Of a DNA stretch of 64,000 bases, positions 32,701 through 44,900 are shown one piece after another. A program made the translations under genes and the position numbers. Origin of the DNA: Euonymus europaeus (taxonomy: Eukaryota; Streptophyta; Magnoliopsida; Celastrales; Celastraceae); contig OY756961.1 in NCBI GenBank assembly GCA_963580455.1, positions 22,115,001 to 22,179,000 on the forward strand, given 5' to 3'. Numbering within the stretch: position 1 is the first letter of the stretch; every line of letters starts with the position of its first letter. Under the pieces are notes generated by a model. It had not been told where the DNA came from and ran no database searches. It saw only the letters and a list, made by a program, of their open reading frames with translations.

Positions 32701-34473
32701 CTAAGAGCGAGACTGCTTTCTTTCATGACAACGATTTCCCAATTCATCATATCGAATGGTGTAGTTCGAGCTACATATATTCCTACTGTAGCAGAATTTA
32801 TCGTCTTTGAATCTGTATGTTTGTTTTGTACTTCCATCCCCATCGAGTGCCAAATTCTTCTTGAAAACCATCATAGCCTTCGCATTCTGCAAGTTTTGGA
32901 GAGAGCTGATCGCATGTTTCTGCATGAACTTCTTTTCATTGAAGCTCAATGTCAGCTTTGCCGCAGATGAAGTGGTTCCATTTCCCTGATCCAAGTCGTT
33001 GGTATTCAAGTAAAGCAGAAACTTCTTAAGGGATTTTGTCGAGTAAGTTTTCTTCCTTGGCATCTCTGCTTCAACTTTTTCATTAAAATGTATCACTTGA
33101 TTGACAATCTGCGAATCCCCATTGTTGGTTTTCTCCATTAGATTACTGTAATCAAACTTCTGACTGAAACGGGTAGTGATCTTTCCATAGGAAGACTCCA
33201 CCCATCCTTTTGAGGAGATGACCCTCTTCGCATTCGTAGAGAATTCTCCATCTAAACCGGTGAATTTTGACCATGTAGAAGTAACCAGAGGCATGTGTTT
33301 GTGCTCCAAGAGCTTCCCTTTGGTTTTCATCCTCTTATGGTCTAGCCAAAGGTGCAAATTTGCATCTATATACCACACATTCAAAGCATTTGTAACACTA
33401 AAACCAATCTCATGAACCTTGCCATCTAAAAGTGTTCCTAAGAATGGCGTAATTTCGATGTCATAAGAAGGAAGATCAAATGATCCAATCCCACTAATGG
33501 GTCTCCACAAGAAAGGATTGACGCCTCCAGTATAAATCACAGTGAATGGCCAAATAGCACCAACCATTACACCATCTAAATTGATCAAAACCTCCCTAAA
33601 AGGTCCATTTCCTGGTATATCGGTCACGTTATTTGCAACAATGTACTCATTAGGAGAATTTCCATACCAGAACTCATCATTCTCATGAAAAGAAACATAA
33701 ACCTCCAACACAGCCTTATACACATTTTGCGGAATCTCAAATTCCTTGGAAGCAAAATCAGTGGAATTCTGAATTTCAAACCACAACCCATCATTCAACG
33801 GCAGATTTCGCGAAACGGGTATGATCAAATCAGCCCTAGAACCATCACCAGGTTTAGATTCATTCACATTATGATGTATAACATAACTATTTGACTCCTC
33901 AACAGGATAGAAGTAAACAGTCACATTCACATGATACACTCCAGTGTAAGTAGTATCAACAATGTTACCCATATAAACAGAAAGATTCTGTGTCTCATTC
34001 TTAATAAGCAATGAATAATACCTTGTAATGTCCTTCTTTACACTCCAAAAAAGACCACTCTTTGTAGGCTCAGCTGTGCAACTCCTAAAAAGCTCAACCC
34101 CACCAAGCCAAACCCCAAAAATCCTATCAAATTGTCTCCCTTTGGAAGTAGCATTCCATTCAAGCACAATCTTGGAGAAATGTTGAGATGGGCAATTAGA
34201 GGGAGGGGTGTAGTTTGAAAGAACAGGGGGTTTTCCATAGGTGGAGCCAAAGTCATGATTTTGGAGAATCCGATGTGTGCAAGGTTTTGTCTTGGGGACC
34301 CTAATGGGTTTGGTCACTTCAAAGTAAGTGATTGGAGATGACGTGCTGTTCTGGGTTTGTGAAATAAGACCTGATTTGATGAGATTGTTTTTTGTTTTGT
34401 GTAGGTTGGCTTTTGAGGTTAGAAGATTGAGGCAGAGGATCAACAGAAGTAGATGAAAGAGAAAGGAAGCCAT
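32701..34473 (-). CDS. Peptide-N4-(N-acetyl-beta-glucosaminyl)asparagine amidase A-like (PNGase A)
   Basis: Releases whole N-glycans from glycoproteins or glycopeptides by cutting the glycosyl-asparagine bond; plant PNGase A acts in the secretory pathway or wall at acid pH. The 590-aa frame is uninterrupted and intronless, the usual length for the family. Residues 1-22 (MASFLFHLLLLILCLNLLTS) are a signal peptide. The PNGase A domain follows: PITYFEVTKPIRVPKTKPC, THRILQNHDFGSTYGKPPVL, then IVLEWNATSKGRQFDRIFGV with WLGGVELFRSCTAEP. The C-terminal half has GNGPFREVLINLDG, GAIWPFTVIYTGGVNPFLWR, PISGIGSFDLPSYDIEITPF and WYIDANLHLWLD. Several N-x-S/T sequons fit a secreted glycoprotein. The start at 34471-34473 is the first ATG in frame and directly begins the signal peptide. 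Confidence 0.95.
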   Translation of the reverse strand: MASFLFHLLLLILCLNLLTSKANLHKTKNNLIKSGLISQTQNSTSSPITYFEVTKPIRVPKTKPCTHRILQNHDFGSTYGKPPVLSNYTPPSNCPSQHFSKIVLEWNATSKGRQFDRIFGVWLGGVELFRSCTAEPTKSGLFWSVKKDITRYYSLLIKNETQNLSVYMGNIVDTTYTGVYHVNVTVYFYPVEESNSYVIHHNVNESKPGDGSRADLIIPVSRNLPLNDGLWFEIQNSTDFASKEFEIPQNVYKAVLEVYVSFHENDEFWYGNSPNEYIVANNVTDIPGNGPFREVLINLDGVMVGAIWPFTVIYTGGVNPFLWRPISGIGSFDLPSYDIEITPFLGTLLDGKVHEIGFSVTNALNVWYIDANLHLWLDHKRMKTKGKLLEHKHMPLVTSTWSKFTGLDGEFSTNAKRVISSKGWVESSYGKITTRFSQKFDYSNLMEKTNNGDSQIVNQVIHFNEKVEAEMPRKKTYSTKSLKKFLLYLNTNDLDQGNGTTSSAAKLTLSFNEKKFMQKHAISSLQNLQNAKAMMVFKKNLALDGDGSTKQTYRFKDDKFCYSRNICSSNYTIRYDELGNRCHERKQSRS

Positions 34474-36174
34474 GGATGATGTGATCCTCCTCCGCCAAGA
34501 TATTCTTATAGTGGTGGTATTTTTGTGTGTGATCTTTCTGAATCTGATATTTCTTTCAATTCTACAAAGTTATTGGAGAATCTTTAATAAGAAGGAAAAT
34601 ACATGATTGCTTACTTAAAATGCCTCAATGGATTCAATGTTTAGTTTTCCCCCCTTTTATGATATTTATTTGAATTCCTATTTTGAAAAAATACCATGCG
34701 AAATTAGAGGCGTGTTAAATTGTTAATGTTAATAACATTCTATATTTCTCATTTCTCATCCTTGAATTGGATAACAATCAATTTGATTTCCCCTTCCCCT
34801 TTCTCAATTGTCTAAAAAAAAAAAAAGACAATGAGAGGTGACTCAGTTGACAATCGACTTGGTTAGGTTAGATATATATGTGTATTCAAGATTCGATTCC
34901 ACCTACAAATATAATCGGTGTTTCTAAAAAAAGAGAAAAAGATTGTTATACAATTTTTCGAGCTAAACAAGTGTTTCTATTTTGCATTTGAGTTAAACAA
35001 ACAACTCATACCGAATTCGGTTATAAAATGGCTTTAGCATAGATTTGACGAGCCGTCAAATATATTTGTATGTTTTTATTATTTTATATTTACAGACGTG
35101 GATGACACGTGTTTTGAACCAATAAAATCATTTCACGTGTCGCAATTTATAAAAATAGATGCTTAACACAATTTTAGATATGTATGCTGTAGAAATTTGT
35201 AACTAATACAACATTTATTCATACAAAAAAGATACAAGTATAAATTTGTAACCCTTATATCAATTATTCCTTAATAATTGATATAACCAAGTTTAGACCA
35301 AGATAAAGAGCCATCAAATTCGAATAATGTTATAAATTAATACGACCAATCATACCAATTGTTTTATTGTTTATAGATAAATTACTAGTGGATGGGAATG
35401 TTTATATAGGAGAAACAACACGACAAAAGGGTTTTATGTCCGGAGTTTAAGTTCATATCATAGGTCTAAATGATGCATTTACATGGTGTCACTTTCGATT
35501 GCAGGAAAAAAACCGACACCCCACCCACCCTGCCCGCCCGTTGAATGTACTATATGCATTAGGGATGGATGTTTTCTTTTTAGTTCAATTGTTAGAACTA
35601 TGATCATGTTTTTCTTTGTAAATCTTTTGTATATGGTGCACTTGTAATCTGTATCTCCATGCCACTTATATATAGAAGTTTCGACGTTGTTCAGCTTCCT
35701 GTTGAATGGATTGAACTCTTGTACCTACTTTCTATTGGTTTTTCAACTTATTTTCTCTGTTTGATTCAACATAGCAGCACACTACTACACCATAATATAT
35801 GCTGGCGGCTTTAATGCTTGCTTGAAATTTTGTTTAATGCTTGCTTGAAATTTTGTCATTTCAATTTTCAACAAATACTCTAGTGATACTGATAGTGAGA
35901 TCGTTGAGAGAGATTAGGAGGCACTTGACGTACTATCCATACTTGGTATGGTTGGCCTTCAAAAAGATGTTTGAGAATGTTTGAGGTTGGGCTCACACTT
36001 ATAAATTACATGGCGGCTTTACATCAAATCGGTGTGTTATTGAAAATTTTACCAGGATCTACCTTCAGAAATATTAAAAACAAAAGAGGCATTTAAAATA
36101 GAGAATAACAATGCAAGAAGTTAAGTAAAAAATGCCAAAGATTAGAGAAAAATCATGATGATTGTCAGAGAATA
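34474..36174. other. Intergenic upstream of the PNGase A-like gene
   Basis: AT-rich. The first few hundred bases should be the PNGase A promoter (minus strand), but I saw no clear TATA box. At 34827-34935 a tRNA-like head (tgactcagttgacaatcg ... aagattcgattcc) hints at a SINE. The segment at 36045-36135 resembles 37228-37330, suggesting retrotransposon-derived flanks. No gene recognised. Confidence 0.4.
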
Positions 36175-36545
36175 ACACTCGATTTTTTTTCTTCCAAACT
36201 CCCTATCTTTTCTCTCGTTGTTATAATTCTTGTTCTAAGTCTTTCACTCTTGAGTCTTAGCAATGTTTAGGATTGAAAAATTCTCCCTTACACCCAAAAT
36301 CTAATTACACTCGATTTTTTTTCTTCCAAACTCCCCATTTTTTCTCTCATTGTTATAATTCTTATTCTAAATCTTTCAGTACTCTTGAGTATCAGCAATG
36401 TTTAGGATTCAAAAATTCTCTCTCACAACAAGAATCTAATTACACTCAGATTTTTTTTTCTTCCATTCTCCCTATCTTTTCTCTCATTGTTATAATTCAT
36501 GTTCTAAATCTTCCACTCTTGAGTCTTAGCAATGTTCAAGACCCA
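36175..36545. repeat. Tandem repeat, three units of ~133 bp
   Basis: Units start at 36175, 36307 and 36442, each beginning acactc(a)gattttttttcttcca. Each continues through ctttt ctctc.ttgttataattc and ctcttgagt.t.agcaatgtt. The third unit lacks its last ~30 bp. The open frames here arise from the repeat and are not taken as genes. Confidence 0.88.
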
Positions 36546-37532
36546 CACGTCACGATTTTCTTTAGTGTAAGTCTCTCGCGCGAGCACCCTTCTTGATAAG
36601 TAATTTTAATCAAAACCTGATTAAAAATATTTTATGGCTTTTGTCATAATACTCTCTTCACCGACAATCATGTTTCACGACATCGAGAATCATCATACTC
36701 CATTGTAAAGAGTATACGGACTCAGAATTTATCATTCCAAAAATTTTCCTTTTGCTCTTAATTATCGAAAAACTTATTGACACAAATATGGTACAATTTC
36801 CATGTTTGACTTTTCGGGAGTTCATTTACAATGGACATATTTTTTTTCACCACACACTAGGCATCAATGCATGTGTGCAAACTTATGGATCCGCTAACAG
36901 TGTTTATCCTCTTTCGTGGAAACTTAGAGATCAACAACTTAAAAAAAACCAACCTTTTATGGAGAAAAGAGACTCATCGTCGGTAACAATATCAGCGTCT
37001 CCATTTATTGACATAGACCTATTAGCCAAACCTACTCCGCCTGATAATTTTTCTTCAGATGCCAAGATTTTCCACACCTCTTCAAACCTTATTTGACCGA
37101 AATTGAATTAGTACATCTTCGACTTACACTTGTTGCAAGCCAAGTTGATCCTCCTATCAAATCTCTCGATGTCGAATTTCACACGTAATATCTGCTCTAA
37201 GGAACCTAAGCTCTTATATTAATTGATGGGAATGTTTTCAAGATCCTCCTCTAGAAATATCAAGAATAAAAGGATAAATTGAAATAGAGAATAATTAACA
37301 ACATAATTAAAACACAAAAAGTAATGCAGAAAGAGTTTGATGGAGAAGAAACGAAGAAGAGTAGTTGAAACTTGTTGAATCTGAATTAATTAATGTGGTT
37401 ACTGTACATCCCTATATATACAATCTAGTTATTCTATTAATAGTAAAGAATAACAAATTAACTATTAACTAGGAGAAGAGCGTTTGTAACTGCCAGACTG
37501 AGCTGGACTTCCATGAGCTGTGTTACGCCCTC
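36546..37532. other. Unassigned stretch, possibly retrotransposon LTR-derived
   Basis: Contains a 114-codon plus-strand frame (36752-37096) of unknown nature. From ~37215 to 37530 the sequence lies just downstream (minus strand) of a copia RNase H end, where the 3' LTR would be expected. No second LTR copy is visible for comparison. Confidence 0.3.
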
Positions 37533-37866
37533 TCAAGGTGAATGTATATCAAGAACATTCAGCTTGGATATATGTGTGTGAAACAAAGATGCTCCTAAAG
37601 GTTTAGTTAATACGTCAGCCACCTGGTGTTGTGTAGAAACATGCAGAAGCTTAAGGAAACCAGTCTGCAATTTATCTCGTACCACATGACAATCAATTTC
37701 AATGTGCTTAGTACGTTCGTGGAAACATGATTTTCAGCAATATAAATGGCAGATTTGCTGTCACAAAACAAAAGGGCTAGTTGTGGCTGAAAAACATGTA
37801 GATCCTGTAGAAGATAACGTAACCAGATAAGCTCACAAGTGGTATTAGCTTATGCTCGGTATATCA
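37533..37866 (-). pseudogene. Copia RNase H C-terminal fragment
   Basis: The minus strand reads ANTTCELIWLRYLLQDLHVF, LLFCDSKSAIYIAEN, then after a 1-base frame change FHERTKHIEIDCHVVRDKL, HVSTQHQVADVLTKPLGASL and LNVLDIHSP followed by a stop at 37533-37535. This is the end of a Ty1/copia polyprotein (RNase H), distinct in sequence from both other copia elements in this window. There is also a stop inside the upstream YRA-ANTTC segment. Nothing else of the element remains. Confidence 0.8.
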
Positions 37867-39008
37867 CACGTGTTGAATTCACTGTTTGAGCCTATCAGTA
37901 GTAACAAATTAACAAATTGGTTTCTTTATAAAAAAAAAACAATTCGGAGAATATTTCCGTACTAATTATTATCTCTAATTTATTTCATATAAATAGATTT
38001 TCCAGTCATCTAAGCCCTGTACTACTTTTGAGTCAAATAAGCACTCCCACTTTAATTATTTGATATTGATATTGATATTTGATGTCACCTTGACCTGTGA
38101 TCTCGCTTCATGGATCTGGCACCTTCTTTTTGCACGGCATGAACACACTATATGCTCGGTGGACTTGATAACTCATAAACGAGCTAGAGTACTAGTGTGT
38201 TTGGGAAGCAATTTCACAATTAACATTTAATTTAGCATATATGCTGATAAGATAAATGTTATTTCAATTGATGTGGTTTTTAGGGAATAATCGTAGATCA
38301 AAATAGTTCACTATATTCCATAAAGAAGTAAAAACACTTCATAAAAAATCATGATTTTCTCCATAGTCATTACCATTTGAGCGGATACTATATAAATCTA
38401 TAATAGGCCTGCATAATTGTCTATATACCGTCTATGATGCTATGGAAGTACGTAGTAATTTTATGTACGAGCTCGATAGAAATCAAACTCACGTTCTGCA
38501 AAGAGCGAAAGCTCCCTCCTAATTATTAATCTAAGAGTTCTCATAAACCTTTTCTACAATGAATAACTACTCAAAGTCTCAACTACGGTAAATTGCCCCA
38601 TTTCATGTATATAGTGAGTACTTGTAAGATAATTCGCAGTAGGTTTCCCTGATAGATTCTCTAAAATACAAATAAAAAGCTAACAAGACGTGCAGCTAAT
38701 AGTCTTCTGCTGGGTTTTAATTTAGTATTAGTCACTTGACTCTTACTTGGCTCTATTAATTACGGTTTTTTATGCGATCTTTTCCTTGTTTGTTTTTTTA
38801 GTTTTGTCTTTGTTTTTGCTCTCTTGGGATATGTCTCAAGTTTGCCTCCTAGGTCATCTATGTGATGCCCTTTTGTTATGCATTTCCTATGATATATATT
38901 TCGGCTTATAAAAAAAAAGGTCAATGTTCCATATTTTAAGGATTTTTTTATTTTTATTTTAGGCAACGCCATAGTGGTTATTTAGACTATTTTAGGTAAT
39001 GTCTAGAT
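37867..39008. other. Intergenic, no gene seen
   Basis: AT-rich. A segment near 38193-38275 (gtgtgtttgggaagcaatttcac...atttaatttagcatatatgctg) resembles the left arm of the element at 8439, suggesting a fragment of the same repeat family. From ~38980 it begins to match the region upstream of the second EP1-like gene. Confidence 0.4.
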
Positions 39009-39592
39009 AGGGGCGGAAACAAGATTTGAGATGAGGGGCACCAAACAAATTTTTTTTTTTTTGGCTATTTATATGATGTTTGTTAATATTGAGTCTAGTA
39101 AATATAACTTAATGTACAAGACTAGTTATTTTAATTGATTTATATACAAGATGATGACAATTAATTAAACTCGACAACTCGTCTTGTATCACAATTCACA
39201 ACTTGGTTTATTATATTTTGACGATGTTCATACCAATTGAACTGCATTCACTTTTGATCAAATATATTTAGTGCCCATAATAAAATTTTGATCTCTAAGA
39301 ATAGCTCTACTTAAGTTCATATTAGTCAATGTTGGATAAGTTGTGTATCAATAAAGTCGAATGATATGTTAAGCATGGCCCGAGTGAAAAATGGTAAAAT
39401 TATTATAAAAGAAAAAAAAAACTTGAAGAAAAGATAAAATAATTATAAAGATAAATAAAACTAAAAATGGTGCTGAAAAGGAAACAATTGTCTTCTTTTC
39501 ATCACGCCACAAACACTTTTAAGACTTGTTTATGTATATTTTGTTAAAAATTCTTCAAAATTCGGGGTGCACGTGCCCCTGCTCCCTCTCCT
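39009..39592. mobile_element. Non-autonomous hAT element in the upstream region of EP1 copy 1
   Basis: The left end reads aggggcggaaacaag. The right end carries gtgcccctgctccct. The AGGGGCGGA start matches the hAT terminus at 1694. The flanks are gtctagat (39001-39008) and gattagat (39593-39600), an 8-bp target duplication with two or three differences. The duplicated locus at ~51440-51480 reads straight through (tagataatgtccacataacataatatgatgcaaacc) without the element, i.e. an empty site. No open frame inside 584 bp. Confidence 0.75.
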
Positions 39593-39835
39593 GATTAGAT
39601 AATCTGATGCAAACCCACTTGTTTTCAATATTTATTCTTTAAAATAGGAAAATAAGCATATTTTGGTGTGAGTATCGATCGTAATAATGAATGAATAGAT
39701 ATATGTAGACAGATGGACATATAGACCTGTGTATGGTCCCACTTAATTTGCAAGTGCGTATTAATAAAGCAAATGATGTCTCGTGGATTTGGATATACAT
39801 GCTGTTCCCTGGCCGATCCTTCTGGAGCGATTGCA

Positions 39836-40195
39836 TGACTAAAATTAGATATTGAATCTCACTTTTATTACATAAAATTTAACATTTACTCATTGATATC
39901 AATAAAATATGTTTTTTAATATAATCACATCAACAAAATACAAATTACAATACATTTTTCTCTTTTCCTATTAACAAAATATCTACTATTTTATTTCATA
40001 ATCCATTTTCCAACAAAATTACATCAAAATCAATATTATATTATATATCTTTTATAAAATATCAAGTCAAATACTTATCCACATCTTCTAATATAGGCAC
40101 ATCAAGAAAATACATCTCTCAATATAATTACATTAATAAAAACACATATGCATTATCTATTTCCCTAAAAATACACCATTTACAATCACTCTTGG
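39836..40195 (-). repeat. Dispersed repeat inserted upstream of EP1 copy 1
   Basis: Reversed copies of the phrase tgtgtttttattaatgtaattatattgagagatgtatttt fill this stretch. They are related to 23552-23902 and to the right edge of the window. The matching region of EP1 copy 2 (near 51940) passes from gccgatcctt to gcattttgcat without it, so this copy gained ~360 bp about 200 bp upstream of the gene. Confidence 0.6.
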
Positions 40196-40369
40196 CATTT
40201 TGCATGTGGTCAATAACAATTGACCCACCAGAGATTATGATACTCAAAACAGAGAGAGAGAGAGCTCTTTTTCTCTTATTTCTTTTAGTGGTGAATTGAA
40301 ATGTATACATCTAGTCAACATTGGTGGCTGCATTGTCCAAATGACAATACTACCCTTCCCAAAACCCAC

Positions 40370-40377
40370 TATAAATG
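40370..40377 (+). promoter_or_regulatory. TATA box of EP1 copy 1
   Basis: tataaatg lies 44 bp before the ancestral start codon. It matches in position the TATA box of the intact copy at 52122, so the core promoter seems preserved. Confidence 0.6.
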
Positions 40378-40413
40378 GAGAGACCTCCCCTTTTGTAAAC
40401 ACATCAACAAACA

Positions 40414-41739
40414 ATGGCTATAAGTCTATAACTTCACTTGCAAAGCCTTTGCTCTCACTTTTTCTTCTATCATTCTTCCCTTTCTTTGCCCAAGCATTGG
40501 TTCCTCTCAATGAGACATTCAAGTTTGTCAATCAAGGGGAGTTTGGGGAATACACCGTCGAGTACAATGCAAATTATCGTCTCACATACCAATTTGCCTC
40601 CCCATTTCAACTAGGGTTTTACAACACAACATCTAATGCCTTCACCCTTGCTTTACGTATGGGTATCCTACGAACCGAATCGCAATTTCGCTGGGTTTGG
40701 GAGGCTAATCGGGGCAACCCAGTTAGAGAAAATGCAACCCTAACGTTTGGACAAGATGGTAATCTCGTCTTGGCAGACGCCGATGGGCGGATTGCATGGC
40801 AAACCAACACTTCCAACAAAGGTGTTGTTGGCTTCAGGTTACTTTCTAATGGTAACATGGTGTTATATGACTCCAAAGGTAAGTTTATTTGGCAAAGTTT
40901 TGATTACCCTACTGACACTCTTCTAGTTGGTCAATCTCTTCGACGTAACGGCCCAAACAAGTTAGTGAGTCGGGCTTCTGAAACAGACAATTCAAATGGG
41001 CCATCTAGCCTCGTCTTTGAGCCCAAAAGGTTTGCTCTTTACTATAAAAGCCCAAATTCTCCAAAACCATGTGTATTATGATTCCACAGATAGGTTTGGT
41101 CCATCGAATGTTGAATTCGATTATGTGACCCTTACTAGTGAAGTGGACACTGCTTATACTTATATATACTTAACATATCCTAGTGGGGTACGTGAAGTTT
41201 TGGCCAGACCAAAGTATAATGCCACGTCATCATTTCTCCGAATCGGCATTGATGGTAACTTGAAGTTGTACACTTACTATGCCGATGCTGATTCTGGTGC
41301 TGGATGGGAAGAGACATTCATTTTGTTTGATAGAGATTCATATTGGGAGAGCGAGTGCCAATTGCCGGAACGGTGTGGCAAGTTTGGGCTTTGTGAGGAA
41401 AACCAATGTGTGGCTTGCCCATCGCCAAACGGGCTAATGGGCTGGAGCAAGAATTGCGAGCCCAAGAAGCTAACCTCGTGCTCGGCCCAAGATTTCTACT
41501 ATTATAAGGTGGAAGGAGTTGATCACTTCATTAGCAAGTACAACAAAGGAGAATCCATAAAGGTTGACGCTTGTAGCAACAAGTGCACACAGGATTGTAA
41601 ATGTTTGGGTTACTTCTACAATACGGCGTCGTCTAGGTGTTGGATTGCATATGATCTCAAAACCCTAACCAAAGTAGAAAATTCCACTCATTTGGGCTTC
41701 ATAAAGGCACCTAAAGTTATCTTCAACCAAATCTTTTAG
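40414..41739 (+). pseudogene. EP1-like secreted lectin glycoprotein, disrupted copy
   Basis: Paralogue of the intact gene at 52163. EP1-like proteins are secreted, cell-wall proteins with a bulb-type (GNA) lectin domain and a PAN-like C-terminal region. The order is the same: signal segment, LVPLNETFKFVNQGEFGEYT, FGQDGNLVLADADGRIAWQT, LLSNGNMVLYDSKGKFIWQS, then CGKFGLCEENQCVACPSPNG and CSNKCTQDCKCLGYFYN. Two lesions are clear by comparison. After ATGGCT the sequence gains 5 bases, so the ancestral ATG (40414) meets a stop after five codons. A 2-base deletion at ~41070 (aaaaccatgtg against aaaaccatatgtg) ends the first frame at 41081. The second half continues in another frame to 41739. An upstream in-frame ATG at 40296 exists but does not fix the second break. 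The C-terminal tail also differs. Confidence 0.9.
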
Positions 41740-41872
41740 CACGTTTTTTTTCCTTCTTCGAATCGTGATGACAAATCCATCATCCATGTATTTGAATTGA
41801 GCGTGTGAAAAAATCCCTCGTTGTGGGCAATGAATAAAGTGAATTTTTAATAATTTTTTATTGTGATAAAGT

Positions 41873-41875
<3 letters not shown>

Positions 41876-41910
<35 letters not shown>
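41876..41910. repeat. (AT)n microsatellite after EP1 copy 1
   Basis: About 17 at units, directly downstream of the aataaa poly(A)-like signal at 41833-41838. It is absent from the corresponding place after EP1 copy 2. Confidence 0.9.
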
Positions 41911-41913
<3 letters not shown>

Positions 41914-44900
41914 GTGTGTTCCTTGCATCACATTGGAATCTACAGTCACTTATTCTCATCATCTAAGAGAACTAATACTACAAGCCAAAAATTGTCCCTT
42001 ATTTTATCCCTACTACATGCCATATGTAGGATATTGATTGATTATAAATAAAGATAAAAAACCCTTTATTATTATATGTCTCTTTCTTCTTGTTGTAAAC
42101 TTGTAAATAGTCATAAAAAAATTCCCAAGGAAGTGCCCCAACGCCTGCCAAACTTTCCCTAACATTTTAAAATAATTTTTCCTAATCTCAGTCCACCCCA
42201 TCGTTACTTTCTGACTTATTGACAAGACTACAGCAAATGACAAAACAAATAGAGAATCATCAATCATGTGCCTACACTTGAATTATTGAAGACTTGATAA
42301 TTATGATATCAAAAGTAAATCAAAATGCGTACCCGAATCTTATATGATTACAATTACAATTGTTTACTCTTTCGTATTGTTTGGGAATGAGGAGGGGAGG
42401 GGAAGAAAAATTTGAAATGAATAGAAAATGGAGGTGATGGAGGGGAAGAGAAGTTAATTTTACTTTTTCTTGTTTGAATACTCAAAAGTAAGGGAATAAA
42501 AAGTGAAAAAATTTGTTTTTATGATTAACTTAGTGATTTGATTTGATTTAATTAAAGAAAATATGTTGCCTGTGAAAGTATGCATGTACAGTTTCTAAAG
42601 GATCGAATTTTATCCTAATCAGCCGACTTTATCGAGAAAGATGGCTTTTTTTAGGCCAAATAATTAATACTCATCCAGCGAATCAGTTTATTTCTCTTAT
42701 ATTATATCAAACGATGGAGAGTGATACTAAAGATATTTATTTGTTTCTATCATGCTCTCCAGGCAGATAGGTAATACTTGGAACAACTATTTATGATATT
42801 ATGTAATTTGTGTGACCAGATATAAATACAATATGTTCAGAATATATATACTATAAGACATGTAATGTTGTGTTGACAGTATTTATTAAATCAAAGCCTT
42901 TATTATTTTTTCAATGAAAATTTATGTGATATAATGTCATGTGCATATATATTCCATGTAATAAATGATTGAGTTCGGCTTACACATACATAGAAGATTA
43001 CATCATTAATTCTTGTGGAATATAAGTTTTAGTTGACAACCTAAGATGAAATTTGGAAAGCCACTTGTACGGTTGTAACACGTGATTAAATCATTTTATC
43101 TTGATTATGGGGACAGTATAGTTCCGACTTTATGTGCTAGAACATTTATTTGTATTGAACTGGACCAAGTTAAGAAAAGTATTTTTATAGTGGCTATATA
43201 AAGCAAATACCTTGTAATTATTATAAGTGCTTATAAACTTAATCCCGATACAAATAATATGAACGATAATGTACTGGATATTGTTTTGAATCACAAAACA
43301 GTGAGACTCGTTTGTGAATCAATAAACCCATGAGTGATTTAGACAATGACAGTACATTGATCGGGAATATTGTTTGCTGAACGAAATCATGTTCCGGTTT
43401 AGGAATTGAGGATATCTCTTGAGAAAGCTTATGAGTTTTGAACATTTCAAACCCTGCAGGTGGATTTAATTATTCAACACGTTACATAGTTAAGCATAAT
43501 TCTAGAGGATTTTGTTTTATGAATTAAATTGTCATTAAAAGATGTAAGGCAACAGAACCATTGTAGGTTTTTTTAGCTCTTAAAAAAAAAAGGCTAATAG
43601 ACCATTTATCAATCTGGGTCTGACAAGTCTATATTTTTTGATTTGTTTCTTTGATGGAAGGTAAAAGTCAATTCTATTATTATTAAGATTTTGCTTGACA
43701 TTTTATAAATGAGGGGTTGAGAGGGGTTGGGTTGGAACCCCACCCAACCCATCAAAATTAGGAGTTCAAATTTTAAATGTTATGAGGAGTTTATAGGGGT
43801 TCCCCTCGGAAACCCTCTCATAATTTTTGTCAAATAAAAGTTGAGAGCGGTTGATTATAAACATCTATCCCTCCCAATCCCCTATTTTTAAAATGACAAG
43901 TAAGGTCTAAAGAGTTGTATGCAATCTATAAACCATGCATGTACGATTGATCAATTCTATCATTTTTTTTACTCTTTTTTTTTTTTTTAATCCAGAATCT
44001 TTTTATCTTCTACGGCCTTAATCATGAAAGATCAAATAACTATTTATTATGTTCCACCATCAGGATTCATCAGCTTTTTTGTTCTTTTTTATGGCACAAG
44101 TAGCAGAATGTCCTGGGAGCGGAAGAACTGTTGAATTCCGAATTTAGGACAAAAGAAAGTACAAAACCTATAAAACACATAAATTGTTGAGATTAAACTC
44201 CTTCTTGCTTGCAATGTATCTGGTGTCGATTTATTTTCGAGATTCACCAATTGATCCTACAAATGCTATCACAAATAATTCTTGAGATTCCTAAAATATT
44301 ATCCCTCATCTAACTCATATTAATATGAAGTGTCGAATATCGAGTGGTCCCTATATGTAAATTTGTCAAAACACAAGCCACATAAATTTGGGATAAAATG
44401 AGGATGATATTTCACTCATGCTTGGATGATGCAGAATTCGATTATTTTATAATTTTATTTTTCTGGTGTAAGATCTCTTTCGATATTGCTTAGACATTTT
44501 AGAATGAACTCCAATCATCATTGATATTTATTGGACAAACCACTTTGCATATGAAGTATCTGAATAGACGCCAGGATTTACCCATGGGTGTTGTAGATGG
44601 TCGATTCTAAAATCAATGATGTGTCGGAGAGATGAGGTGGACCATCTTCTTGGATTTGTTGAGATATAATATATACTGGATTCATCGTAATCTACTAGAG
44701 AACAGGATATGCGCACGGAGACATGTAGTAGATGGTCATCTTGGCTTGAAAATGAAGACATGCAGATGCAGTGGTTTTTGAATCGATAATCAAGTTTGTC
44801 TTCAAGGAGAATTTTTGATCATGCTTGTGCATGAGTTCCTTCATTTTTTACCTTTTAGTTGCAAACATAGTGGCTGGCAACGTGTCAGAGATAAATCAAG

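Noticed and set aside
36752..37096. 114-codon open frame (MLLIIEKLIDTNMVQF...)
   Set aside because: Unrecognised and close to repeat- and retrotransposon-derived DNA. Composition alone does not support a gene.
40296..41081. Functional EP1 copy using the upstream ATG at 40296
   Set aside because: It repairs only the start-side frame change. The 2-base deletion still ends the protein mid-way, and the extra N-terminus would displace the signal peptide.
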